NCBI GenBank assembly: GCA_007116145.1
Contig: SKJB01000083.1
Location: forward strand, 1-64,000
Origin: Limnochordia bacterium
GTDB taxonomy: Bacteria; Bacillota; Limnochordia; Darwinibacteriales; DTU012
Direction: 5' to 3'
DNA length: 64,000 nt
Both the position numbers and the translations under genes were made by a program. The notes beneath the pieces were generated by a model that saw nothing but the letters and a program-made list of their open reading frames with translations, made no database searches and was not told the DNA's origin. Of the stretch, positions 48,627 to 60,578 are shown piece after piece (positions within the stretch are counted from its first letter, which is position 1; every line of letters starts with the position of its first letter).

Positions 48627-48701
48627 TGCCTGATCTTTCCACTAGCGTAAAAAGACAGGGGTGTCCTTCTTCGTATAGCAAACACAAAAAGTTACGTACA
48701 A

Positions 48702-49961
48702 TTAAGTGTGGGAGCGATATTTCTCCGTTCCACAGACCAACGTTAGCACAGGCCAACCAGCGAACGTCTGACCAACAAAAGGAGAGTTTGTCCCTTTACT
48801 AAAAAAACCGTCTTGCGAAACTTGTCGTTCTACGGTTAAATCAAGGACTACTATGTCAGCCTCAGATCCTACAGAAAGTTGTGGAAATTCTCCGCTAATT
48901 ATTGCAGGCCCATGTGTTAAACACTCTAGCATTCGCAGAAACGATAGTTTATTGGTTTGCACTAAGTGCGTATAAACAACGGAAAAGGCAGTTTCTAGAC
49001 CCGTGACACCAAACGGTGATCCAGCTTTCACGCCATTTTCCTTCTCGAATCCATGAGGAGCGTGATCGGTAGCAATTACATCAATAATACCATCCCGTAA
49101 CCCACTAACTAATGCATCACGGTCATAACGACTCCGTAGGGGAGGCTTCATCTGGTAGTGCCCTAGAGGTTCCTGAATATCTTCATGCGTTAGAACTAAA
49201 TGGTGTGGTGTAACCTCAGCACTTACCGGCAATCCCTGTGCTTTCGCTTGCGCAATCAATTCCACCGACTCGGCACAACTTAAATGGGCTGCGTGATAGG
49301 AACATCCAGTTTCAGCGACAATCTGTAAATCCCGTTCAAGCATTTGGTATTCAGACTCCGCTGGAATATCTTGATAAAACAGTCCAGAACCCACAAGAGA
49401 TTTATCCTCTAAGTGATTGACTAACACAGCGTTAACGTTTGCAATTGCTTTCATGGATTGCAGAACCTTTGCCTTCGATAGAGGATCTCCATCATCAGAA
49501 AACAGTCGAATTCCATTCTTACGTAGCGTCGCATAGTCGACGAGTTCCTGCCCCAAGCGACCACGAGTTAGAGCGGCAATTGGATGAACATTAACCATAG
49601 CAGTCTCATTACATCGTCGGGTAAATGCAGCTATAATTTCTGGGTTATCTAGGGTTGGTGTGGTGTTTGGCATCGCGTATACAGAGGTAAAGCCACCGGC
49701 TGCAGCTGCCTTCGTCCCTGTAGCAATCGTCTCCTTACTTTCTCCTCCTGGTTCTCGTAAGTGCACGTGCAAATCAATAAACCCTCTACTAATAATTAAG
49801 CCCTCAGCGTCATAATCAGTGACAAAGCCCTGAAACTTGTCACGCAGAGCTTGCGCTTGTTCGCCAAACGCTACAATGATTCCATCAATAATTAAGACAT
49901 CTTCAGATATCAATTGATCATTTCGGTATACTAATCCCTTACGCAGAAACCAATTTTTCAT
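48702..49961 (-). CDS. pyrC: Dihydroorotase
   Basis: GFIDLHVHLREPGGESKETI, AEVTPHHLVLTHED, IATDHAPH. Confidence 0.97.
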   Translation of the reverse strand: MKNWFLRKGLVYRNDQLISEDVLIIDGIIVAFGEQAQALRDKFQGFVTDYDAEGLIISRGFIDLHVHLREPGGESKETIATGTKAAAAGGFTSVYAMPNTTPTLDNPEIIAAFTRRCNETAMVNVHPIAALTRGRLGQELVDYATLRKNGIRLFSDDGDPLSKAKVLQSMKAIANVNAVLVNHLEDKSLVGSGLFYQDIPAESEYQMLERDLQIVAETGCSYHAAHLSCAESVELIAQAKAQGLPVSAEVTPHHLVLTHEDIQEPLGHYQMKPPLRSRYDRDALVSGLRDGIIDVIATDHAPHGFEKENGVKAGSPFGVTGLETAFSVVYTHLVQTNKLSFLRMLECLTHGPAIISGEFPQLSVGSEADIVVLDLTVERQVSQDGFFSKGTNSPFVGQTFAGWPVLTLVCGTEKYRSHT

Positions 49962-50838
49962 TGCTACCTCCTTGTAAACACCATTCTAAGACAGCCATCC
50001 GCATGGCTACTCCATTACTCACTTGCTGTAATATCCGACAACGGCTATCCGTCATCGCTTCATCTGATATCTCCACATTACGGTTTACCGGGCCTGGATG
50101 CATAATGATGGCACTATTTTTTATCAATGTTAGTCTATCCCGATTTAAACCAAAACTTTTATTATAGTCACTAATTCCTCCGCAATTCTCATGGCGCTCA
50201 TGTTGAATCCGTAACATCATCACTACATCAGACTGCGCTACAGCCTGATCCATATCAACCCAGGGTACATCAGCTAACTCCTGCGCTTTGTATTGGTTCG
50301 GACCAGCAAACATCACATTCGCACCCATTGTACGAAGCAAATGTAGGTTAGAACGGGCAACTCGACTATGCATAACATCACCAACAATAGTAACATTTAA
50401 TCCGCGCAAGGAACCAAAGTGTTGTTGCATTGTTAGTGCATCTAATAAAGCTTGGGTCGGATGCTCTAGAGCGCCAGAACCAGCATTAACTAAAGATAGC
50501 TCGCAATCCATGCCTGCAACCATACTCGGCCAATCCTCTTTATGCCGTATTACTGCGAGATCAACTCCGAGAGCTTCTATCGTCTGCAGTGTGTCAATCA
50601 GCGACTCGCCTTTCTGGACACTAGAATTCTTCACTGAGAAATCCAAAACCGTTAAGCCTAACCGATGGGCTGCCATTTGAAACGAGAGGCTAGTACGTGT
50701 GCTAGGTTCGAAAAACAAATTCACCACAGTTGCCCGTTTCTTCCAAGAGTAATCTTGATTCACAAATAACTGGGCGCGCCGCAATAATGCTTCAATTGTT
50801 CGTTCATTCAAATACTTTGTACTCGTCAATGAAAACAA
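49939..50838 (-). CDS. pyrB: Aspartate carbamoyltransferase catalytic subunit
   Basis: FFEPSTRTSLSFQMAAHRLG, EHPTQALLDALTM, MHPGPVNRNVEI. Confidence 0.97.
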   Translation of the reverse strand: MFSLTSTKYLNERTIEALLRRAQLFVNQDYSWKKRATVVNLFFEPSTRTSLSFQMAAHRLGLTVLDFSVKNSSVQKGESLIDTLQTIEALGVDLAVIRHKEDWPSMVAGMDCELSLVNAGSGALEHPTQALLDALTMQQHFGSLRGLNVTIVGDVMHSRVARSNLHLLRTMGANVMFAGPNQYKAQELADVPWVDMDQAVAQSDVVMMLRIQHERHENCGGISDYNKSFGLNRDRLTLIKNSAIIMHPGPVNRNVEISDEAMTDSRCRILQQVSNGVAMRMAVLEWCLQGGSNEKLVSA

Positions 50839-50883
50839 TGAAATCCCTCCTATGGAGAACCTTTACGTCTAAACATGGGTAGC

Positions 50884-51052
50884 CAAAAACAAGACTCCTA
50901 CCAGTTGGTAGAAGTCTAAACATACATAGAGTAAGACGTGAGAACACGCTACTTTTGTATAGACGTCCTTCCCAACCTCACTGGATTGGATTAAAGGTCC
51001 ATTGTAATGTAATTGTCTATGCTTTTCTAAGCCTCTCTGGACTTGTTAAAAC
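50884..51052 (-). promoter_or_regulatory. PyrR-type pyr operon leader/attenuator
   Basis: Minus strand: TCCAGAGAGGCTT and TCCAGTGAGGTTGGGAAGG motifs followed by AGACTTCTACC-AACT-GGTAGGAGTCTTGTTTTT. Confidence 0.88.
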
Positions 51053-51065
51053 TCTAGCTACGTCT

Positions 51066-51095
51066 AGTGTACCAGACAGAATATAACTATGTCAA
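51066..51095 (-). promoter_or_regulatory. Candidate sigma-A promoter for the pyr operon
   Basis: Minus strand TTGACA-N18-TACACT upstream of the leader. Confidence 0.6.
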
Positions 51096-51114
51096 CATAA
51101 ATAAGAGAATAACT

Positions 51115-51744
51115 CTACGTCAGATCAATAAGTACAACTCTTGCTGGTGCCGCTTCCACGCTCACAATTCTAAGAGGTGCAGCGAGCATGAAATATTCAC
51201 CCGCTGGCACATCCTTTAACCGGAGACCTTCGATAATAATAATATCCCGTTTTAGTAAGCTAATGTGTGTCTCATGTTGAGGCTGGCTCCGTTCTATGCC
51301 TAAAGCATCGGTACCCACACCAGCTATTTGCTGTTCGACTAAATACTCCGCACCAGTTCTTTCTAAAAAGACAAAATTCAAGTCAAAGGTAGTATCACAA
51401 TAGGAATTGCGAGTTTTAAATAACACAAAATCCTGAGACTCTATATCATAATGCTGTAAATCCTCGCGCGTAATGCGATCTTTGACAGATGTCAAGTCTA
51501 GCACTTTCACGTTCCGCACCAAACGTTCGATTGAAGTATGGTCAATTGTTAATCCATCCTCGATAAAATGTAATGGAGCATCCACATGAGTACCCGTGTG
51601 CATGTCAAGAGATACACGTGTCTCGCGTCCCCCTTGCCCATTTTCATAATCACGTGTAACTTGAAACTCTGGTCGTCGCTCGTCTCGATCCTTCCACACT
51701 TGCATCAGTGGATGAATTTCCATTGAAACATCATATATCTTCAT
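51115..51744 (-). CDS. Cyclase family protein (kynurenine formamidase-like)
   Basis: MHTGTHVDAPLHFIEDG motif. Confidence 0.88.
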   Translation of the reverse strand: MKIYDVSMEIHPLMQVWKDRDERRPEFQVTRDYENGQGGRETRVSLDMHTGTHVDAPLHFIEDGLTIDHTSIERLVRNVKVLDLTSVKDRITREDLQHYDIESQDFVLFKTRNSYCDTTFDLNFVFLERTGAEYLVEQQIAGVGTDALGIERSQPQHETHISLLKRDIIIIEGLRLKDVPAGEYFMLAAPLRIVSVEAAPARVVLIDLT

Positions 51745-51746
51745 CG

Positions 51747-53249
51747 TTAACTCCCTCCCTCTTGGAACCACTCACGTCCATGCTTTCGCATGAGAAAATC
51801 CGCTTGGGCTGGACCCCAGCTTCCTGCTAAATAAGGAACTGTCTGCTTTTCTTCAGCTTGCCACTCTTGGGCAATCTTATCAACAAAGCTCCAAGAATGC
51901 TTTAGTTCATCCCACCGTGTAAACAAAGTAGATTCACCCCGAATTACATCATAGAGTAACCGTTCATAGGCCTCGGGAGAATTCAATCCTTCATAGCAGT
52001 TTTGACAAAAATCCATCGAAACAGGAACAATTGACTGAAGAGTTCCTGGTCGTTTTGCATTAAATTTAAGATAAATGCCTTCATCCGGTTGGACACGAAT
52101 AATTAGCAAGTTAGGTTCGAGTTTGCCACTTTTAAAATACAATACTCCTGGAAGTTTTTTATAACTAATAACTATTTCCGAATACTTCTTCGGCATCCGC
52201 TTACCTGTCCGCAGGTAAAATGGAACACCCGCCCAGCGAAAATTTTCTATCCGGGCTTTCAAGGCAACGAATGTTTCCACCTGAGAATCAGCGAGTACTC
52301 GGTCCTCATCGGTATATGCCTTTACCTGCATATTATCCACCACACCGGGTCCGTATTGTCCACGCACCACATCTTCGCCGTCAATGTAGAGCGAGCGAAG
52401 AATCTTTACTTTTTCATCACGAATAGATTCCGTATCTAGATCCACAGGGGGTTCCATGGCGATCAATGATAGTAACTGTAACATATGGTTTTGGACCATA
52501 TCCCGCAAAGCCCCTGCTTGCTCATAATATGGTCCCCGTCCCTCAACACCGACGGTCTCCGCAAATGTGATTTGTACATGATCAATATACTTATTATTCC
52601 AGAGTGGTTCAAATAGTGTATTGGCGAATCGCAACACCAAAATGTTTTGCACCATTTCTTTACCAAGATAATGATCAATGCGATAAATATTTTGCTCCGC
52701 AAACGTATGACGAATATCTTCATTCAACTGTGTTGCCGATACAAGATCCCGACCAAAAGGTTTTTCAATCACAACGCGTTGCCAAGAATTTAGATTCTGA
52801 GCCATTTTATGTCCGTGAATTTCCTTTGCAATCGGTGCAAAGTGCTCTGGAGCTACTGCTAAAAAGAACACACGATTTCCTCGTGTCTGGTAGATTTCAT
52901 CAAGTTCTTCCAACCGTGTTTGGAGACCATCATAGCTTGTGGAATCATAAAAATCGAGATTATAGTAATGAAAGCTTTGCAGAAATGCTTCATCTTCAGC
53001 TCTCAACTCTAAACGAACGCGTGAGAAGTCATGAATGGAAGATATCACATCGGAGCGGAGTTCATCCCCCGTCTTCTCCCGCCGCCCAATAGATACCACT
53101 GCAAATTGCTCAGGCAAATGCCCATCCCTAAACAGGTTATACAACGCAGGATAGAGTTTGCGTTTCGTTAAATCCCCAGTAGCTCCGAAAATCACTACGA
53201 TGCACGGGTCAAGAACTGTCTCCGCTTTCGTTTTAAGCATGTATATCAC
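51747..53249 (-). CDS. zwf: Glucose-6-phosphate 1-dehydrogenase
   Basis: IFGATGDLTKRKLYPALY, RIDHYLGKEMVQN. Confidence 0.97.
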   Translation of the reverse strand: MIYMLKTKAETVLDPCIVVIFGATGDLTKRKLYPALYNLFRDGHLPEQFAVVSIGRREKTGDELRSDVISSIHDFSRVRLELRAEDEAFLQSFHYYNLDFYDSTSYDGLQTRLEELDEIYQTRGNRVFFLAVAPEHFAPIAKEIHGHKMAQNLNSWQRVVIEKPFGRDLVSATQLNEDIRHTFAEQNIYRIDHYLGKEMVQNILVLRFANTLFEPLWNNKYIDHVQITFAETVGVEGRGPYYEQAGALRDMVQNHMLQLLSLIAMEPPVDLDTESIRDEKVKILRSLYIDGEDVVRGQYGPGVVDNMQVKAYTDEDRVLADSQVETFVALKARIENFRWAGVPFYLRTGKRMPKKYSEIVISYKKLPGVLYFKSGKLEPNLLIIRVQPDEGIYLKFNAKRPGTLQSIVPVSMDFCQNCYEGLNSPEAYERLLYDVIRGESTLFTRWDELKHSWSFVDKIAQEWQAEEKQTVPYLAGSWGPAQADFLMRKHGREWFQEGGS

Positions 53250-53352
53250 TCCCTCAAAAATTTCTGCAATCTACTCACTTCTGACAGAATACCCGAAATG
53301 GGGAAAATATGCAAACTGCAACTCCACTTGGTTTTCGTAGTTTCTGAGAGTC

Positions 53353-53805
53353 TTAGTCCATTTGGGAGAGCAATTCAAACAACGATGCAAAAAACTTCTG
53401 ATCGTCTTGTTTACCCCGAGCAGCAGGACCTTTCGTACGCCCCCCCGCTCGACGAATCTTTGCTTTTACCGCTCTTTCTTCTAACATAAACCGGATATCG
53501 TCCTCGTGATAGATCCGTCCATTCGGTGCTAACACCTTGCCGCCCTTACCGAGAACAAGAGCCGCTAAACCCCAGTCTTGCGTAACCACTAAATCACCCG
53601 CTTGAACACGATTTATCACAGCTAGATCAGCAGCTTCTTTTTCATTACCGACAGTAATGTGTTCACTATTATTAATAACATGATTAAATGAAGCAATTGT
53701 AATGAGTCGATACCCAAATCGACTTCGTTCTTTTTGGAGCAAAACCAAGCAGTTCTTCGGACAAGCATCCGCGTCGACAATAATCTTTGCCTTCAATATC
53801 ATCAC
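53353..53805 (-). CDS. YaiI/YqxD family (DUF188) protein
   Basis: IIVDADACP, DLVVTQDWGLAALVL, GRTKGP. Confidence 0.93.
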   Translation of the reverse strand: MMILKAKIIVDADACPKNCLVLLQKERSRFGYRLITIASFNHVINNSEHITVGNEKEAADLAVINRVQAGDLVVTQDWGLAALVLGKGGKVLAPNGRIYHEDDIRFMLEERAVKAKIRRAGGRTKGPAARGKQDDQKFFASLFELLSQMD

Positions 53806-53999
53806 CCATTCTCGCTACTCGTTAATGATATACTATACGAATAGCTATACCACCACATGACCGTAGCAAAAGCCTGTTACGAATACTAAGAATACTAATT
53901 GTTCATGTTAAGAATCTGTGTAATTGACTGTTTTTGCAGGATAACCCCTAAGATAACCGGAAACTATAGGATAAACCAATAAATGGAGGTGTATTATTT

Positions 54000-54323
54000 T
54001 TGAGTTTATCGGAAAAAGCAAAGGAATTAGCTTTAGCAGTAAAGGATACAGAGGAGTATAAAAATCTAACCTCTGCACAAACACGTGTTAAATTGGATCC
54101 TGCTGCAAGTCAATTAATCGAAGAGCTTCAAAAGGTCCAAGAATCGTTACAAGCATCACAAGGGGAAGGTAAAGAAATATCACCAGATCAAATTCAACAC
54201 TATCAGACGTTAGAGAGTCAAGCCCATGCGAACCTGACTCTTACTAATTTATTAAAAGCACAACAAGCTTTCAGTGAAATTATGAATCAGGTTAATCAAT
54301 CGATTACACAGGAACTCTTCTGA
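54000..54323 (+). CDS. YlbF/YmcA family regulator
   Basis: 107-aa helical protein of YlbF type; TTG start with SD GGAGGT. Confidence 0.8.
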   Translation: MSLSEKAKELALAVKDTEEYKNLTSAQTRVKLDPAASQLIEELQKVQESLQASQGEGKEISPDQIQHYQTLESQAHANLTLTNLLKAQQAFSEIMNQVNQSITQELF

Positions 54324-54333
54324 TCACTACACC

Positions 54334-54360
54334 AGCAGCCTCTTGACAAGGCTGCTTTTT
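54334..54360 (+). terminator. Rho-independent terminator
   Basis: AGCAGCCT-CTTGACA-AGGCTGCTTTTT. Confidence 0.85.
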
Positions 54361-54471
54361 GCTGTTTTTTAACAAGTTTGATCCAAAAAGACAAAGGAAA
54401 ACTAGAAAAAATGACGAATTCAGTCATGTACAAGCGTATACTTGTATAAAGGTATGCAATAAAATAACGAG

Positions 54472-55740
54472 GTGAATGTATTGATACAACAAGAACAATC
54501 CAACCCCTTTTTAATCGTGCAACAGCAATTAAAAGAAGCTGTAGACAAAATGAACCTACCCAATGATGTTTATGAGATCCTTAAGCATCCAAAACGCGTA
54601 TTAACCGTTTCCGTACCAGTAAAAATGGATGATGGAACCCTTAAAACATTTATTGGGTACCGCTCCCAACATACAGACGTTATTGGTCCGACCAAAGGCG
54701 GAATCCGCTTTCATCCTGATGTAACGGTAGATGAAGTTAAAGCGTTATCAATGTGGATGACCTTTAAATGTGGTGTTGCTGCTCTCCCATACGGTGGAGG
54801 AAAAGGTGGCGTTATTTGTAATCCAAAAGATCTAACAAACGGTGAATTAGAACGCTTAAGCCGCGGATTTGCCCAAGCGATAGCACCGATTATCGGTCCC
54901 GACAAAGACATACCCGCACCCGATGTATATACAAATGGCCAGATTATGGCATGGATGATGGATGAGTATAACAAAACGCAAGGTGGAATTAATAATCCTG
55001 GCGTTATCACTGGTAAACCGATTATTCTTGGGGGTTCTCTTGGTCGGGATACCGCAACTGCCCAGGGATGTATCTATACCATCCGCGAAGCTGCCAATAA
55101 AGTCGGCATCCAATTATCAAAAGCCACCGCAGTCATCCAAGGTTTTGGTAATGCAGGTTCCCATGCAGCCCGATTGCTCGCCAATCTTGGCGTAAAAATT
55201 GTGGCTGTCAGTGATTCAAGAGGTGCTATCCTAAATCAAGCAGGCCTCGATGTGGATACACTCATCACCTATAAAGAGAGCAACAAATCCGTTGTCGGTT
55301 TCCCTGGATCTCAGGAGATTCCAGCAAGCGAAATCCTGACCTTAGCATGTGATGTTCTTGTTCCCGCTGCTTTAGAAAATCAGATTACTGCAAGCAATGC
55401 TGCCGATGTGCAAGCAAAATTAGTTGCTGAGGCAGCGAATGGTCCAACAACACCTGAGGCAGATAAAATCCTTGCACAAAAGGGCATTATTGTAATTCCA
55501 GATATTCTAGCAAATGCTGGTGGAGTCGTTGTTTCCTATTATGAATGGGTACAAAACCTAACTGGTTATTATTGGTCTGCTGAAGAAGTAAAAGAAAAAT
55601 TAGAAGCCCAAATGGTTAAAGCGTTTGATCAAACTTGGGCAGTCAGAGAGAAATATGGCGATGTGGATCTACGTACAGCTGCCTATATGGTTTCATTAGA
55701 ACGCATTACTGAGGCCCTTCGTTTACGAGGTTGGATTTAA
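54472..55740 (+). CDS. gdhA: Glutamate dehydrogenase
   Basis: GPTKGGIRFHP, MTFKCGVAALPYGGGKGGV, VIQGFGNAGSHAA. Confidence 0.96.
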   Translation: MNVLIQQEQSNPFLIVQQQLKEAVDKMNLPNDVYEILKHPKRVLTVSVPVKMDDGTLKTFIGYRSQHTDVIGPTKGGIRFHPDVTVDEVKALSMWMTFKCGVAALPYGGGKGGVICNPKDLTNGELERLSRGFAQAIAPIIGPDKDIPAPDVYTNGQIMAWMMDEYNKTQGGINNPGVITGKPIILGGSLGRDTATAQGCIYTIREAANKVGIQLSKATAVIQGFGNAGSHAARLLANLGVKIVAVSDSRGAILNQAGLDVDTLITYKESNKSVVGFPGSQEIPASEILTLACDVLVPAALENQITASNAADVQAKLVAEAANGPTTPEADKILAQKGIIVIPDILANAGGVVVSYYEWVQNLTGYYWSAEEVKEKLEAQMVKAFDQTWAVREKYGDVDLRTAAYMVSLERITEALRLRGWI

Positions 55741-55750
55741 GTTTAATCAC

Positions 55751-55792
55751 AATAATTAAGAAGTGGCAAAGAGATGCCACTTCTTAATTATT
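55751..55792. terminator. Bidirectional hairpin terminator
   Basis: AATAATTAAGAAGTGGCA-AAGAGA-TGCCACTTCTTAATTATT, 18-bp perfect stem. Confidence 0.8.
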
Positions 55793-55830
55793 ATATCTTC
55801 CGCCATATCCCGTCTACTACACTACTCGTG

Positions 55831-58228
<2,398 letters not shown>

Positions 58229-58394
58229 TTACTGGTATATATATCATACCCCATACTAGTACTTCGACTTATTCGGGCTAAATCCTTTTAGAGAGGGGAG
58301 TTTGTTAGACCATCTCGCATCCATGACTATTGCCGTTATTCCGAACTAACTAAATTGCTATCCTTTAACACTCTAGAACGCGTGGCTCGCCTCA

Positions 58395-59681
58395 TCAATA
58401 ATGTATAGTTTCTTTTTTTTCTGTCTCTATATTAACAAGTCCAGGTACATTTAATGTCGCAAAATAGTCAGCTGGTGTTTCCGCCCGTCGAATACAGCGC
58501 GTTGATCCATCTAAACGCAATAACACTTCCGCTGAACGCAACTTGCCATTGTAGTTATAACCCATGGCAAACCCATGTGCTCCAGTGTCGTGGATGACCA
58601 CGAAATCACCCAACTCGATTTTTGGTAGCATTCGATCAACAGCAAATTTGTCATTGTTCTCACATAGTCCACCTGTAATATCATATTTATGATCACAGGG
58701 ATCAAGCTCTTTACCCATTACTGTAATGTGATGATAGGCACCATACATCGCTGGTCGCATAAGATTGGCTGCACAAGCGTCCAACCCAATATACTCCTTA
58801 TAAATGTGTTTTTCGTGTAATGCGCGTGTAACAAGGCATCCATAAGGCCCTAACATGAAACGTCCAAGCTCAGTAAAGATTGCTACATCATCCATCCCTG
58901 CAGGCACAAAAATCTCTTCATACGCTTGTCGAACACCTTCACCAATCGCAAAAATATCACTGGCTTCCTGCTCTGGGCGATACGGTATCCCAATTCCTCC
59001 AGAAAGATTAATGAAGGCAATATGGACCCCCGTTTCTTCCTGTAGTTCTACTGCAGTTTGGAACAGAATTTTTGCAAGCGCTGGATAGTATTCATTGGCC
59101 ACTGTGTTACTCGCTAAGAACGCATGCAATCCAAAGTGCTTAACGCCTCTTTCTTTTAATATCAAAAAACCTTCTCGCAACTGATCTCGTGTAAAACCAT
59201 ACTTGGCTTCACCTGGGGTATCCATAATATGATTATTAATGGCAAAAGCGCCTCCAGGATTGTATCGACAACTAATAGTCTCTGGGATACCTGCTACTGT
59301 CTCCAAAAATTCAATATGGGTGAAATCATCTAGGTTAATTGTTGCATCCAATTTGCGTGCCGCAATAAAATCTTCCTCTGGCGTAACATTAGAAGAGAAC
59401 ATAATCTGATCTCCTTGAAATCCAACTGCTTCCGCCATCATTAACTCGGTCAATGAAGAGCAATCGACTCCAAACCCTTCATCCTTTAGGATCTGTAAAA
59501 TGGTGGGGTTTGGAGTAGCTTTTACAGCAAAATACTCCATAAATCCTGGATTCCAACTAAACGCTTCCTTTAATTTTCTTGCGTTTTCTCTGATTCCTTT
59601 CTCATCGTAGAGATGAAACGGAGTGGGATACTCAGAGGTTATCTCCTGTACTTGTTTTAGGGTTACAAATGGTTTTTTCAT
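58395..59681 (-). CDS. lysA: Diaminopimelate decarboxylase family
   Basis: FAVKATPNPTILQIL, GVDCSSLTELMMA, TGGLCENNDKFA fold-III decarboxylase motifs. Confidence 0.85.
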   Translation of the reverse strand: MKKPFVTLKQVQEITSEYPTPFHLYDEKGIRENARKLKEAFSWNPGFMEYFAVKATPNPTILQILKDEGFGVDCSSLTELMMAEAVGFQGDQIMFSSNVTPEEDFIAARKLDATINLDDFTHIEFLETVAGIPETISCRYNPGGAFAINNHIMDTPGEAKYGFTRDQLREGFLILKERGVKHFGLHAFLASNTVANEYYPALAKILFQTAVELQEETGVHIAFINLSGGIGIPYRPEQEASDIFAIGEGVRQAYEEIFVPAGMDDVAIFTELGRFMLGPYGCLVTRALHEKHIYKEYIGLDACAANLMRPAMYGAYHHITVMGKELDPCDHKYDITGGLCENNDKFAVDRMLPKIELGDFVVIHDTGAHGFAMGYNYNGKLRSAEVLLRLDGSTRCIRRAETPADYFATLNVPGLVNIETEKKETIHY

Positions 59682-60382
59682 AATTTATTACCGCCCTTTC
59701 TTAGTTCGATTAAGGTAATCTCATTGCGCAATGCATCTTTAAAAAGGTCAATTAGGTTCTTACTTCTCGAATAAAGACAAGTAGACTCGGCACCGTCGGA
59801 TATATCACCTGTTAAAACATCCGTTGAATCCGCTATTAGACGGATCTGATTAGCCTCCTTATCCGCACGATAGATGGTGGCACCAGGAAGATCAAGAGCG
59901 ATGTCTGTAATAATCACAACCTTAATCCCACGGAGTAGTCCATCTCTTAGCGCAGGCAGGAGATGCTCGAGGATTTTCTTAGAAAGCGAGAGATATACCC
60001 GTTCGTCAGCCTCTACAATCATGGTCTGCATTTTGTCTAGGATATGATTTTCACCTTTAACTGTGATGTATCCGGTAGGCTGTGCCCGTGCTTGAGGCAT
60101 CACGGATATCAACTTCTGTTTCAACTCTTGCATTCTGCGAATATTGTTCGTGCAAAACTCTTCGAGAGCAACGGCTGTGTACCGATTTGCCGAACCCTCC
60201 ATCACATACGCGGCTCCTTTATCCACTAAACTCGCTAGTGATGTATAGGCATTAGATCGCGAAATACCTGTTAATTTAGCCACCTCATAACCAGTACTAT
60301 CACCTTCTGTATGTAATGCAATATAAATTGTTGCTTCTTGTCTTGTGAGGTTGAACTGTGTTAGTAACTCGACTACATCCAT
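59678..60382 (-). CDS. TrmB-family transcriptional regulator
   Basis: LTRQEATIYIALHTEGDSTGYEVAKLTGISRSNAYTSLASLVDKGAAYV wHTH plus PLD-like C-terminal region. Confidence 0.85.
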   Translation of the reverse strand: MDVVELLTQFNLTRQEATIYIALHTEGDSTGYEVAKLTGISRSNAYTSLASLVDKGAAYVMEGSANRYTAVALEEFCTNNIRRMQELKQKLISVMPQARAQPTGYITVKGENHILDKMQTMIVEADERVYLSLSKKILEHLLPALRDGLLRGIKVVIITDIALDLPGATIYRADKEANQIRLIADSTDVLTGDISDGAESTCLYSRSKNLIDLFKDALRNEITLIELRKGGNKL

Positions 60383-60413
60383 CTAAAACACACCTCCATT
60401 CACCTTATACTAA

Positions 60414-60435
60414 AGTGTTCCTGTTTAGGAATACT
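60414..60435 (-). promoter_or_regulatory. Imperfect inverted repeat, candidate TrmB operator
   Basis: AGTGTTCCT-GTTT-AGGAATACT (one mismatched pair), just downstream of a TTGTAG-N17-TAGTAT promoter-like element on the minus strand. Confidence 0.55.
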
Positions 60436-60463
60436 ATACTACGAATTTGTCAGTTTGTCTACA

Positions 60464-60497
60464 AGAAAAGTCGGCAGGATGTTATCCTAACCGACTA
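60464..60497 (-). terminator. Hairpin terminator downstream of the GNAT pseudogene
   Basis: AGTCGG-TT-AGGAT-AAC-ATCCT-G-CCGACTTTTC on the minus strand. Confidence 0.65.
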
Positions 60498-60578
60498 ATG
60501 TCTACTATTTTTTAGTATAATATACAGCGCCCTTTCAATATAATCTCCCTCAATATTGGAGACATTAGTTTAGCTCCC

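Noticed and set aside
52604-53092. 162-aa plus-strand ORF opposite zwf
   Set aside because: Lies fully antisense to conserved G6PDH; composition is not protein-like and there is no RBS support.
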